A stretch of 16,209 bases of DNA from assembly GCA_001929475.1 (NCBI GenBank), contig LXFE01002865.1:2856-19064 (forward strand), in the 5' to 3' direction. Both the position numbers and the translations under genes were made by a program. The notes under the pieces were generated by a model, which had not been told where the DNA came from, ran no database searches, and saw nothing but the letters and a program-made list of their open reading frames with translations. How positions within the stretch are numbered: the first letter of the stretch is position 1; every line of letters begins with the position of its first letter. This DNA comes from Neolecta irregularis DAH-3 (lineage: Eukaryota > Ascomycota > Neolectomycetes > Neolectales > Neolectaceae). Positions 1 through 9,599 of the stretch are shown piece after piece.

Positions 1-3000
1 CTACAGATGACAATACCGTATCCCGAAGAGTATAGCTTAATTTTTCATTATATCTAAAGTTTCAGGCTTCTATCGCATCTGAAACCCTTTCAATTGCTTC
101 CAGCTCCTACTCAGAAGTTACATCTTTGACACCGTCCCGTTCCTTGTTATCCCCATTTCGAAACCTTGATTCCGCAAGACAAAATCGGCGGTTAACATCT
201 CTCACTGCTCCTCTCTCTCAATCACCTTCTCTGTCCGTGTTTCATTCGCGCGCTTCCTCCGTTTCGAATTTCAACGATGCTTCCAGTTCAGAAGGACTTT
301 CAAATCCCCGAGATGTTATCAGATGGAAAAGACTTAAACGGATATCAGCTCGCCTCTATTCGGATGCCGGAAAACGTAACTGGGGAAACCCTACTGCGTT
401 TTGCGTAAGACTGCCAATAACAATGATGGACTGAGACATAGGTTTCTGGGGTAATTGCCGTGGGGACAAGTAAAGGTCTAGTCCTGCTATTCGACTATCA
501 CCAAACTCTGAGATCTATTATGGGACCCGGGAGTAAAGGTGGTATTCTTTCATTTACTCAAAAGCTTATGATATAGCCGTTGAAAGTGGTGCTGTTACGT
601 CCATTACTGTCTCAGCAGACCATGCATATATTGCGACAGGTCATGCTCGCGGATCTATTTTCCTATGGGATCTCTCAAAGTCAGCTCAGCCGGCACGTTC
701 GATACCTGCACTTTCTTCTGAAGAAATCAGACAGGCTAAGGCGTCTGGTCATCGAGATGGAAATGTAATCATAGACACTGGATTCATCGGGGCTAGTCAT
801 AGTCATCTGGTTTCTTTTGATGATCACGGGATGGGATTCGACCATCTTTTCAGCAGGAAAATGATCGTCACGTCCGTCCATAGCACTCGTATCATCGGAC
901 GACAGTTGGGGTTGAACGGGGAGACGTTCTATGGCCGCAGTTCGCCATTGATGGCATTCTCTCCGCTTCCTCTGGGCTCTGCCTCACATTTTTCAGATAT
1001 GTTGGGCATAGTTGCGATGGTTACTCTCTCACGAGTATCTCTCTTCTTTCTATATTATACTGATAGATTCTCAGCTGATAATTATATCAACTGTTCCTGT
1101 CCCCCGAACTCAGTTCAAGTTCTCAAGGCCGAGGCATTCGCCGGACCCGTCCGATATAGCAGAAGGGGCTTGCCTCGCTTGGTATCCGTCAGTAAAGTAT
1201 CGTGTGCCCGGAAACTCATCTCTTTCTGAATTGTCCTCTAAGCCTGCCTTGGCTTTTGCATGGGATAAGTATCTTGCTATCCTACATATCATGGATACAG
1301 AACAACCGCCTAGCGAAGACAAGTCTGATATCCCTGCAGTAGCATTCGCTGTCCGAGTAGAAAGGCATGTCGATGAGCCTATTGTTGCCATTAAATGGTT
1401 CACACACGAGGTTGACAGTTGCCAATATTGTTGCTTAATGATTTAGATCTTGTTACTCTTGACCAAGACTCATAGAGTATTGATTCTTGAGGCCGCTAGT
1501 TTAGATATTACCGATTCTGGCGACATCGTTTCGAAAAGTCTTTTGCATTTCAATTACTTGACTTCAAGCCTGAAGATTGACCAAAATCTCGACGTGACGC
1601 CGGCTACATCGGATATGTTTCATCAAACTCTCCATACTTACAAGAATAAGATATTCATGTTGGTATATTCAATCTCAACATTGGCCGCTTACCCGCAGTG
1701 TTCAACAGGCATTATACTCGGAATGTTGTCTACATGGGCTGATCGAGTCTTGGGATTTGTCGACCGTTCAGATTTCATTGAAGCAATCCGTCTTTGTACT
1801 TCTTATTACGCTGGCGGCCGGAGTCTAGTAACTCTCGGACTTCCAATTGATGAACAACAACGTAAACATGCGATTGAAGATAAAATTCTCGATTTCATGC
1901 TTGCTTCTCTTCGCTATACGTTCAAGAAAGAAACGAATGCCAGGTCAGACCCACTAAATCTTCACAGAAATGTTGCATCTCTGAAAGGAGAATTAACCTC
2001 CGTTTGCTTCGAGGCCTGTATTTGCATGGACAACATGGCCTTCTTATTTGACCAGATTTACGAATTTTATGAAGAGGAGGCAGACAAGGTCATATTTCTT
2101 GAAGCCCTCGAAAATTACATCACTAGTTTCAAAATTCGGAAAATGCCTCCTACGGTCGTGAAAGATTTCATCGAGTTATATTGTTCGCGGAAGCAATTCG
2201 GGTTACTGGAGCGTGTCATATGCCATATCGATGCTCTTTCACTAGATATTAACCAAGTCATCACGCTCTGCAAGAACAATAATCTATTTGACCCTCAAAT
2301 TTACATTTGGAACGAGGCCTTGGAGGATTATATCGCTCCTATGATTGAGTTTGTTCAACTCGCAAGAGATCTCCTTATTTCTGCTGCAGACTCTGAACAG
2401 TTACCAGAAGATATCAGGTTATCGCAAGTTACGAGGCTTTTCCCCTATTTATCATACATCCTCACTGGTCGGATATATCCCACTGGAGAGGTGAAGGACG
2501 AACTGAAAGCCAATGGCGGTAAGAACGCGCTCTATCATTTCCTATTCTCAGGAAGGACGCTCATATGGCCTCCCAAGGGTGGCGTCTTGATTACAACTAC
2601 GATCAACGATGAACCTGAACTCACATTCCCTTATTTACGTCTTTTTCTCCGATTGGACACGCCAACATTTCTTCAAGCTATGGACGAAGCACTTGAAGAT
2701 CCATATCTCAACGGCCAAGAGGAATTATCCTCCAGCGATTATCCCGAGACAGCGCATCCCTTTAATATCAATGTGAATCGACAGTTTATCGTGAATATTT
2801 TAATGGAAGTCATGAGCATTGGATTTTCTCAAGAAGACCTTTTATTCCTTTATATCTTCATTGCGAGAAATGTTCCAAAATATCCTCAGTTCATTATGCT
2901 ATCGGGATCCACCCTTGAACATATTCTCGCTGAACTATGCTCATTCAAAGATCCAGAATTGGCAGAAGAATGCCAACTGTCAGTCGAATACCTTTTATCG

Positions 3001-4563
3001 ACTTTCAAGCCATTCGACACCGAACATATTATTGAGTTGTACCAAGAAGCTAAATTTTGGAGAGTCTTGCGTTCGGCATATCGGACTGATAAAAAATACG
3101 ACAAGATGCTATTGGCCTACTTTGACGATCCGGATGCAAGGTCTAATACTCTCGTTGCCTTGGAAGACTTATTACGGCCGAGTAATGAACTGAACACTAA
3201 ACAATTGAGTAAGGTCAGAGATGTTGTCTTGCAAAAGTGTTTGGACTTTGTGCAACTTGATCCCCGTCGATTTTCTCGTATCGTTGAAGAGAACTTGTGC
3301 GATATACACCCAGTTATCATTGAGAAGCTGAAAGATTATCCGGAAATGCAATTTCAGTACCTGGACTATTTACTTGGTCTTGAGCAATCGCCGGAAGATG
3401 GGAAGGGAAGCGCGACAACCTGGATCACCAAAGACTTCAGGCATCTTTATATTAAGCTCAGTGCTAGATTTAGACCTTTGCAAGTCAAAGCGTATCTCGA
3501 GTCACAATCCTCCCAAAACTACCAGGAAGAGATTGTCATATCAATCCTGGGGGAATATGATATACTTGATGCGATGGTCTCTATCCTCTGTCGCAAGGGT
3601 TTGCACGGCGAGGCAATGGACCTGATTCTGGATCGTTTGCAGTCGTGTACAGAACTGATCTGGTTTCTGTTGAACGACATGAAGGCAGCCAATAGGTTTC
3701 CCCCAGAATTTGATCAACTCAAATCACAAATTCACACCTTTCAGCAAGACGTATTGATTGGGCGTTCAATGTGCGAAGATTTGTCAAAGCTGCCATCGGT
3801 TCGACCGAGTAAAATTCGTGGCGGAAAAGAATTAAATCCAATTGAAATGAATTGGTTAAAACTAATATCGAATGTATCTTCATCAATCCGCAAAATAGCC
3901 ACAGTCTCTGAATCTGTAATTGCTCCGCTCGATATTACGCTGCATCAGTCTCTGTCGAAGAGCGGCAACCTCCTAGTGCAAGACCTATTCACGTCTTTAC
4001 TAAGTGTAACATCGTCCTCATCATTATCTGTAAATTTCATCAAAGTTCTTGGAGCATTTCTGAAGCAGATATCAGAGGAATCGCCACGTCTGGAAGATGT
4101 TCGAGAGACATTATCGAATATATTTGATGCGTATATTTATGAACCGCAGATTCTTTCGTTGGCATTACAGATTATTGACAGGGACATCTTTTTGGAGGTA
4201 GATGACTCGATTCAGAAACGAAGGAGAGGATGGAGACCATCGGGATTCGAATGTGATAGATGCGGCGCCAAAATCTGGGGAACCGGGGTCATTCGAAACA
4301 TTTACGAGGCTTGGGATACGAAAATGTTGGCTGATATAATTCAAAGAACGAAATCAAGGGAAGCTGAGAATAAGAGCTTGTCTGCCGGTAAAAGTAAGCA
4401 AAATTTGGAGGATTTACCTTTGAATGTTGTTGCCGGCGAAGCTAATGCAGCGGACTTGATTGTATTTGCATGCGGACATTGTTACCACCGCGCGCATTTC
4501 TCGGATCAGGAATTAAATGGCATGTTAATTTGTGATATTTGCAGGGAGAAGGAATCCAAGTAG
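1..4563 (+). CDS. VPS8: Vps8-like CORVET tethering subunit, 5'-partial
   Basis: Vps8 is the Rab5-binding subunit of the CORVET complex, which tethers endosomes on the way to the vacuole. Coding exons seen: before 1 to 29, 66-404, 442-532, 577-1034, 1075-1410, 1447-1662 and 1699-4563, giving about 1,443 visible residues; the start codon lies left of the window. The N-terminal part has a beta-propeller look (GTSKGLVLLFDY near 457; ATGHARGSIFLWDL near 632). A long alpha-solenoid follows (LSTWADR near 1729; FIARNVPKYPQF near 2860). It ends in a RING-like zinc module: CDRC near 4249, CGHCYHRAH near 4471 and CDIC near 4531, then a TAG stop. All six introns are GT-AG and 36-44 nt long. The one at 1663-1698 is in frame and stop-free; removing it restores the length between IFML and LSTWADR expected of the family. 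The intron at 1411-1446 has a weak GTTGAC donor. Family call is firm; exon edges are my reading. Confidence 0.93.
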
Positions 4564-4743
4564 AATAATATTTTGCAAATAATCAAATTGACAAATAAAC
4601 CTTTGTTAGATATCAGAAAAGAGACAGAAACCTTCCAACGAATTCTCTAGAAATACCCCACATATTTTACTCTATACAGATATACATGAAAAGCTCCAAC
4701 CTGCAGAAACCCCGTGAAATCCAGATATAAAAGCTCAAATGAT
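4564..4743. terminator. Shared 3' region of convergent VPS8 and DUF2406 genes
   Basis: This 180-bp AT-rich gap lies between two convergent stop codons and must hold both 3' UTRs and cleavage sites. An AATAAA hexamer occurs at 4594-4599, 31 bp after the VPS8 stop, and fits a poly(A) signal on the plus strand. I see no gene here. The mature transcripts may overlap, but the sequence alone does not show that. Confidence 0.5.
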
Positions 4744-5658
4744 TTAAAAGCTTAGACCGTTTCTAATTTTAGCCTTGAGAGACTTTCGTTTACTTTGAGA
4801 TTGCAATGGAGAACGAGGCGGAGAATATGGTCGGGACACATATCCCTGCGTTTGATATGATTTTGGCAAATTTTGATCATGTGTTTCATCTCGATGTCCA
4901 TTTGTGATCTGTCGCTGTGGTTCTCCATGAGCACTGAAAATAGAGTTGTTTTGAACCGGAAGATGTTGATAAGAGCTATTTCCAGTGGAAGAAGGGGGTG
5001 TCGCAGATGGAGCAGCCTCATTTAAATATTTGACGGCACTAGAAGAAGCCACATGTCTTGGGGACGGGTAGTTGGGTCGCGCGTAATTCGAAGGGGGTCT
5101 CGGTGTATCGTACGGTGAGGCGTGATGTTGACTTGCTCTTCGATTTAGATATGCACCCGAATTATTGGGATGTCGATCCGAGTCGTCCGTGGCGGCCCGC
5201 ATAAGTTTCAATTCTGTCTAGTTCTAGTGTTGTTCTATAAATATCACTTACGTAACCTGTCTCCAGTCGCGGCAAATTCAAAAGACCGAATAGTATCTAA
5301 GGGTCTCTCGGCCTTTGAGCGGAACGGATTAGCAAAATCTGGGTCTAGGAGGGAGTTGGTTCGGGGTAATAACTTCTGGAAACGAACCTTGGATGACATT
5401 TCCAAACACGTCTTTGAACTTTTGGTCCGGGGAAGTCGGAGGAGACCAGGACTGAGCTTCAGCTACAGCCCAGGGCTCCAGCTCCTGAAGCGGCTTGTTG
5501 ATCTGGGATGCGGACGTTCCGGATCCTCCGAGACCGCGATGTCGGCGGTGGGAAGCGGCAGCGTGGGCCTCATCGTTGACGGCGGACAAGTCCGGACTGT
5601 GGTCTATGCCTGTTGTGTTTGCACGGCGAGATCGAGTGAAGGCTCTGCGGAGAGACAT
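4744..5658 (-). CDS. DUF2406-family protein of unknown function
   Basis: Exons on the minus strand are 5658-5388, 5344-5252 and 5213-4744, encoding about 277 residues. After removal of a 43-nt intron (5345-5387) the protein reads DVFGNVIQ-DPDFANPFR and then ERPLDTIRSFE at about residues 83-113. This is the hallmark of fungal DUF2406 proteins, which have no agreed biochemical role. The second intron (5214-5251, GTAAGT donor) is 38 nt. The remaining C-terminal half is low in complexity, rich in Ser, Pro, Asn, Gln and His, and ends in a basic tail (KRKSLKAKIRNG), suggesting a disordered region. The chosen start gives MSLRRAFTRSRR; an in-frame Met at 5745 would add a CT-tract-derived extension and overlap the end of ATG6, so I rejected it. 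The start is only 90 bp from the ATG6 stop. The first exon is much richer in GC than the last. Confidence 0.8.
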
Positions 5659-5740
5659 GTTGGCGAGGGAAAAGAAAAAAGGCAGAGGCGAGAAGAGGGC
5701 AGGGACGAGAGAAAAGAAAGGCGCAGAGGCAGAGGTGCAG
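5659..5740 (-). promoter_or_regulatory. CT-rich leader upstream of the DUF2406 gene
   Basis: Directly 5' of the DUF2406 start the coding strand is a long pyrimidine tract (purine-rich on the plus strand, mainly 5669-5735). CT-rich stretches before the start are common in fungal core promoters and 5' leaders. It fills nearly the whole 90-bp gap to ATG6. The role is inferred. Confidence 0.4.
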
Positions 5741-5748
5741 TACATTCA

Positions 5749-7402
5749 TTAGGTCACGTGACCGGGCTGCCCGGGGCGACGTCGGTGGCTGCTGGCAAAC
5801 GCCAAAATCCATTTGCAGTTGGTCAACACGCACTTAAGCGCCTTTGTCCATTCCTCAAACTGGTTGAACGCAAGCTTGATGCAGTGGTCGCCTATGCGGT
5901 CCTTGTGGATTCTGCCCATCAAAACAAGGTCAACACCAACAACTTACCCGTACGGCAGCTTCAGATTCGCATCCTGCGACCGCGTAAACTGACCGAGTTG
6001 GTGCAAGCATTCCAGGAACGCAACCATCGCCGCGTCAATCTTGCGGTGCGCAACAAGGTTTGGCAGGATCGAATCGCCAGAGCTGTACAGCTCAAGCATC
6101 TCGTTTCCTTGCGTGCGCGGGCGGTTATTGGCGTCGCGCTCAATCTTCTCAATCGCCGAAGTGCATCCTCGCGGGTGCAGCAGATACCTGCACCAGTCAG
6201 CAGCACTCCCCCAAAATCAGACCCTTCAAATTCAAACTGCAGTTTCTCCGCCACAGTAACAAGCAGCAAAAGGGTCTGACCCCACGCGGCGTTGATCTCA
6301 GTCCATTCAACCTGCTCTGTCAATTGCAGCTCAAGTCGTGTAAACACACCATGTACTGCTGCGACCTCCCCAGCCGCAACCCATTAATAGTCCCAAAATG
6401 CCCATCGTGAGAAATACAAAAGACATCATTGTAAACATTCGTCCGTTGAAGTCGCTCTAATTGCTTCGAATCATGATCATACCCCAAATTGACGCTATCC
6501 CGTTCATTCTGAAAATCTTCCAATTGAGACATAAATTCATTCTTCGACTTCCAAAACTCTTCTTCTTCAATTTCGAGTTTTGATAACTCGGCTTGCAACG
6601 AAGCAAACTCGTTTTCGAGATCTTGGCTTTGTTTTTCGAGAGACTCAAGGTGCTTCAGTGCTTGTTCTTCTTCTTTGATTATCTAAATATCAGCATTCAA
6701 ATAGATACAACACCATTGATACACGATAGTATTCTTTCTGTGCAGCCTCACGTTCAGCGTCAGTGGGTATATCTGCATTCGCGCGTTTCAAAAACTCAAT
6801 ATATGCATCACGCTCCTTTGTCGAATCTGACAACCGTTTATTCATACCGTCGAGTAGGATTTCAGTACATTCCGCACAGACAGGATGGCTAATTTCTGAT
6901 TTGGATGAGAGGACATCAAACAACTTTGACGCAGTTTTCAGCTTTTGGGATAACGTGTTTGAGGAATTGTTTTCGTTTGATTTGGCTGATGGTTCTGACA
7001 CATGTTTTGCTGGTGCGATTTGTGATTCCGTCAGAACCACATAAGATTCCGCTGGACCTCCAAAGATTGATTGATCACCGAGAGACTGGTTTGGGGATCG
7101 CCTGTTGGACGATGTGGGAATATTGGCTCTTGAAGACGAATGATGAGACTTCAAGACCCGTTGATATAAAGCGTCCCTTCTGTCAGGATACAGATGTTTT
7201 TGCTGCTGTCTCTTTGTAGATGTCTGTGGGCTTGAAAAGGCGGACTCGTTACCTTGATTGTGAATGATCTGGTCTTTCTCAGATATATACTGGACGTCAA
7301 CTGATCATAGGCTCCTGGAGACAGATCAACCAATGTTTCGTGAATCTCCAAGGGCAATCTGCATCTCTCGCAAGTCAACATTTCCTCCTCGATGTCGGTC
7401 AT
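5749..7402 (-). CDS. ATG6: Atg6/Vps30 (beclin 1 homologue)
   Basis: Atg6 is a subunit of the Vps34 PI3-kinase complexes used in autophagy and vacuolar sorting. Exons: 7402-7253, 7205-6723 (upper edge uncertain), 6682-6350, 6311-6223, 6187-5948 and 5911-5749, about 485 residues. Seen in order: an N-terminal CERC pair near residues 11-14; [20 protein letters not shown]; a long Glu/Lys/Leu-rich coiled coil; the conserved [36 protein letters not shown]; and the C-terminal lobe ending in [11 protein letters not shown]. Introns 5912-5947, 6188-6222, 6312-6349 and 6683-6722 are GT-AG and 35-40 nt. The first intron has its donor at 7252, but its acceptor could be at 7224 (29 nt), 7206 (47 nt) or 7203 (50 nt), all in frame. 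The start is ambiguous: in-frame ATGs lie at 7429, 7402 and 7381. The 3' half is GC-rich, the 5' half AT-rich. Confidence 0.92.
5752..5763. promoter_or_regulatory. Perfect E-box palindrome GGTCACGTGACC
   Basis: This 12-bp perfect palindrome contains CACGTG flanked by GT and AC, the kind of site bound by bHLH factors such as Cbf1. It lies in the last codons of ATG6, immediately before its stop, and about 95-105 bp upstream of the DUF2406 start, so it would act in the DUF2406 promoter. It could also be chance conservation inside coding sequence. A second CACGTG occurs upstream of ATG6 at 7444-7449. Confidence 0.4.
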
Positions 7403-7506
7403 GGCAGGTTTCTGTAGCGGAGATCGCATCACAGTAGTGTAGTCACGTGTATAATTGTTTCCTTACATTGTAATACCCCACTTGACCCAAAAATCAATCC
7501 TGGACT
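7403..7506 (-). promoter_or_regulatory. Short ATG6 promoter with E-box, following the kinase stop
   Basis: Only about 100 bp separate the kinase stop from the ATG6 start, so the kinase 3' end and ATG6 promoter must share it. CACGTG is present at 7444-7449. A possible 35-nt 5'-UTR intron (coding-strand GTGACT to CTACAG, about 7412-7446) would end just before the chosen ATG; this is speculative. Confidence 0.35.
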
Positions 7507-8801
7507 TTACATAGTTTTTGCTTGTCCATCTCCAGCATTGCTGGCTTCCAGCTTCTCTTCGCTTGCTTCTTTTAGTTTCGCCCGGACAACTTCTGCGAAT
7601 ATATCACTCTTCTGAGCGCTCTTTCGCTTCTTCAGTGATTGATCCTGGTCAGTAGCAGCTACTCCGGTGTCCTCGTAAATACTTTCATCATCCTCAGTCA
7701 TTCCAAGAGCTTTGATTCGGTTGGCAAGTTTGACATGTTCAACAGCCCTGCAAACATCAACTACATTGAAAAAGGGTACTCTGCCTCTTGAACCTCCTCC
7801 GAATAGTAAGACCTGCTTTAACAGAAGGCAAGATATCTTGAGTCTTTGCAGTATCACCAACTAACCACGGATGAGAAAGAGCTTGTTTAGCATTTAACCG
7901 CTCATGGGGATCAGGATTGAGCAAATTTTTAATAAAATCTTTGGCATCATTACTGATGTGTATCCAGTACCGTTCATGAAAGGAGGTATCGGCTGCAATA
8001 GTTTCTGCAATCAGTCCTTGGCGGTCTTCGCTTCGCCATGGGGAGTATCCACAGAGTAGTGTGTACGTAATAACCCTGCGAATTAGCACTTTTGAGAGAG
8101 TGGAGTAACCCAACACTCCAAATATCAGCAGGGTAACTGTGTCCAACACGAGTCAAAACCTCTGGAGCGCAGTATCCATAGCTTCCAGCCATGGTAGTGA
8201 GCACATCATCGTCCTGAGCAAGCAGCTTTGCGATCCCAAAATCTGCTAGAACGAGAGGGGAATGTTTATCTGGAGTCGAGTACAATAGATTCTCTGGCTT
8301 TAAATCTCGGTGAATGATGTGTTTTCCATGCAAGTATGCAACTGCATCTAAAATCTCTTTGATGTGGTCCACTGCATCTCGTTCTGTAAACTTTCCCAAT
8401 TCGCAGATTCGGTCAAACAGTTCTCCGCCCGTAGCGAGCTCGGTGACAAGGTAATATTTATCCCTCGACTCGAACCAATCGACAAAATGAACAATGTGAG
8501 GGTGATCAAGCGATTTCAACAATCTCATTTCTTCAAGGACCATTTCCTCGTTTCCTATACCATCAATTGCGGAACCCCAACAAGGAGGGAAACCTTTGAC
8601 CTTTCTCTTTGGAATGATCTTTATGGCGACTGGGCCATTTTCCGTCATGGCCTCCTTGACTATGCCATATGTTCCACAGCCACTTGAAATTGGAAAATAG
8701 AGCATTGAATCGACTTACAGGGTCTTTCCGAGTTTGTAGAGTTTCTTACGCTCATATCCAGGCGGCTGATGGCTTTTGAAGAGCTCTGGAATAAAGGACA
8801 T
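7507..8801 (-). CDS. Ca2+/calmodulin-dependent protein kinase (CMK type)
   Basis: A fungal CaMK-I-type Ser/Thr kinase of about 382 residues. Exons: 8801-8719, 8682-8594, 8554-8110, 8075-7785 and 7747-7507. Seen: Gly loop GCGTYG (residues 29-34), VAIK with Lys49, HRDLKPEN with catalytic Asp141, DFG at 162-164, APE at 187-189, then [11 protein letters not shown] and [15 protein letters not shown] basic amphipathic stretch follows ([19 protein letters not shown]), placed like the autoinhibitory and calmodulin-binding segment of this family. The tail is acidic, then Lys-rich and probably disordered. The 39-nt intron at 8555-8593 is in frame without a stop; removing it joins KRKVK to GNEEMV as in relatives. 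The last intron fits only as GC-AG (7748-7784). The others (8076-8109 and 8683-8718) are GT-AG. Upstream it shares a divergent promoter with OST2. Confidence 0.92.
7748..7784 (-). other. GC-AG intron in the kinase gene (37 nt)
   Basis: The coding strand reads AAGAG|GCAGAG ... TTTGCAG|GGCT. Splicing here joins RRRFKR to [10 protein letters not shown] in phase 2 and matches the register of the family. No GT donor in the right phase exists nearby: GTACCC at 7779 gives the wrong frame with this acceptor, or a 19-nt intron with the other one. Confidence 0.65.
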
Positions 8802-9067
8802 GTTTTCGAGAAGAAAACAGCAAGAAAGGAGATGGCTAGTGAGGCTTGGTGGATGGGAAGAAGAGTTCTGAATCCAGGTCGTTGGCATTACGTTCCGCTG
8901 CTAGTCTTGCCATATATTATGTATACATATTTGGCACTATGCTTCTATCTGAATACCTTGGAGATGTTAGCTGCCTTATTTATCTCTTGAAGCCGGGGCA
9001 GCTGTCTCCTTTGCACTATTCCACTCAACCTATACACACTTTATTGTCAAGTTCTCCACCTCCAAAC
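8802..9067. promoter_or_regulatory. Divergent kinase/OST2 promoter
   Basis: These 266 bp lie between two outward-facing start codons, so they must hold both promoters. TATA-like AT-rich sequence lies around 8911-8932, and a CT/CA-rich stretch (about 9040-9067) precedes the OST2 ATG. No additional gene is supported here. Confidence 0.5.
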
Positions 9068-9523
9068 ATGTCTCCTCCCTCAAGTCGATCCAAAAACAAT
9101 CGTCAATCAGAGACTCGCTACTACAATGTGGCATTGAAAGGCTACCAAAATTACCTTGACACAACACCCCTGAAACTCAAATTCGTAGACATATATCTCG
9201 TGTTTCTAATGGTCGTCGGAATCATACAATTCTTATACTGCATCGTCTCGGGATCGTATCCCTTCAATGCCTTCCTCGCTGCATTTTTCAGCGCCGTTGG
9301 ACAGTTTGTACTGGCAGGTATTTATCAACCTTTGAGTTCAAGCTGAGGATAAAGCGGGGTTGAGAACTCAGTCAAATCCCTTGAATCGAAAGGACTTTGC
9401 GAGTGTCTCCCCGGAACGGTTGTGTCCTCTTGTGTTCTCACATACTTACACCATAGGGCATTTGGAGATTTCGTGTTTGGAAGTTTGCTTCTACATTTCT
9501 TTGTTATTAATTTTATCGGATAG
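9068..9523 (+). CDS. OST2: Oligosaccharyltransferase subunit Ost2 (DAD1 family)
   Basis: Ost2/DAD1 is a small membrane subunit of the ER oligosaccharyltransferase, which transfers the lipid-linked glycan to Asn residues. Exons 9068-9317, 9355-9418 and 9457-9523 give 126 residues, near the family norm of about 110-140. Hydrophobic segments: one from FVDIYLVFLMVVGIIQFLYC, one around NAFLAAFFSAVGQFVLAA, and a C-terminal one (GSLLLHFFVINFIG). Family motifs seen are SGSYPFNAFL, LRTQSNPLNRKDF and SPERAFGDFVFGS. Both introns are GT-AG, 37 and 38 nt. The hydrophilic N-terminus is rich in Ser, Arg and Asn. The ATG chosen is the first in the exon that gives a normal family length. Its stop lies 76 bp from the convergent aminotransferase stop. 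Confidence 0.96.
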
Positions 9524-9599
9524 AAGAAAATGTCAGGCCCTACACTTCTCTACAAAACTCAGAAGACCCAAGTCTCGTATCATTAATTATTCCAGACAA

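Noticed and set aside
5376-5409. A 34-nt alternative intron in the DUF2406 gene
   Set aside because: It would delete DVFGNVIQ, which matches the family motif. The 43-nt intron at 5345-5387 keeps this motif and gives DPDFANPFR directly after it.
5170-6279. A 369-codon open frame on the plus strand
   Set aside because: It lies antisense to DUF2406 and ATG6 in GC-rich sequence with few stops, crosses both genes, and its product is Arg/Ser-rich with no family resemblance.
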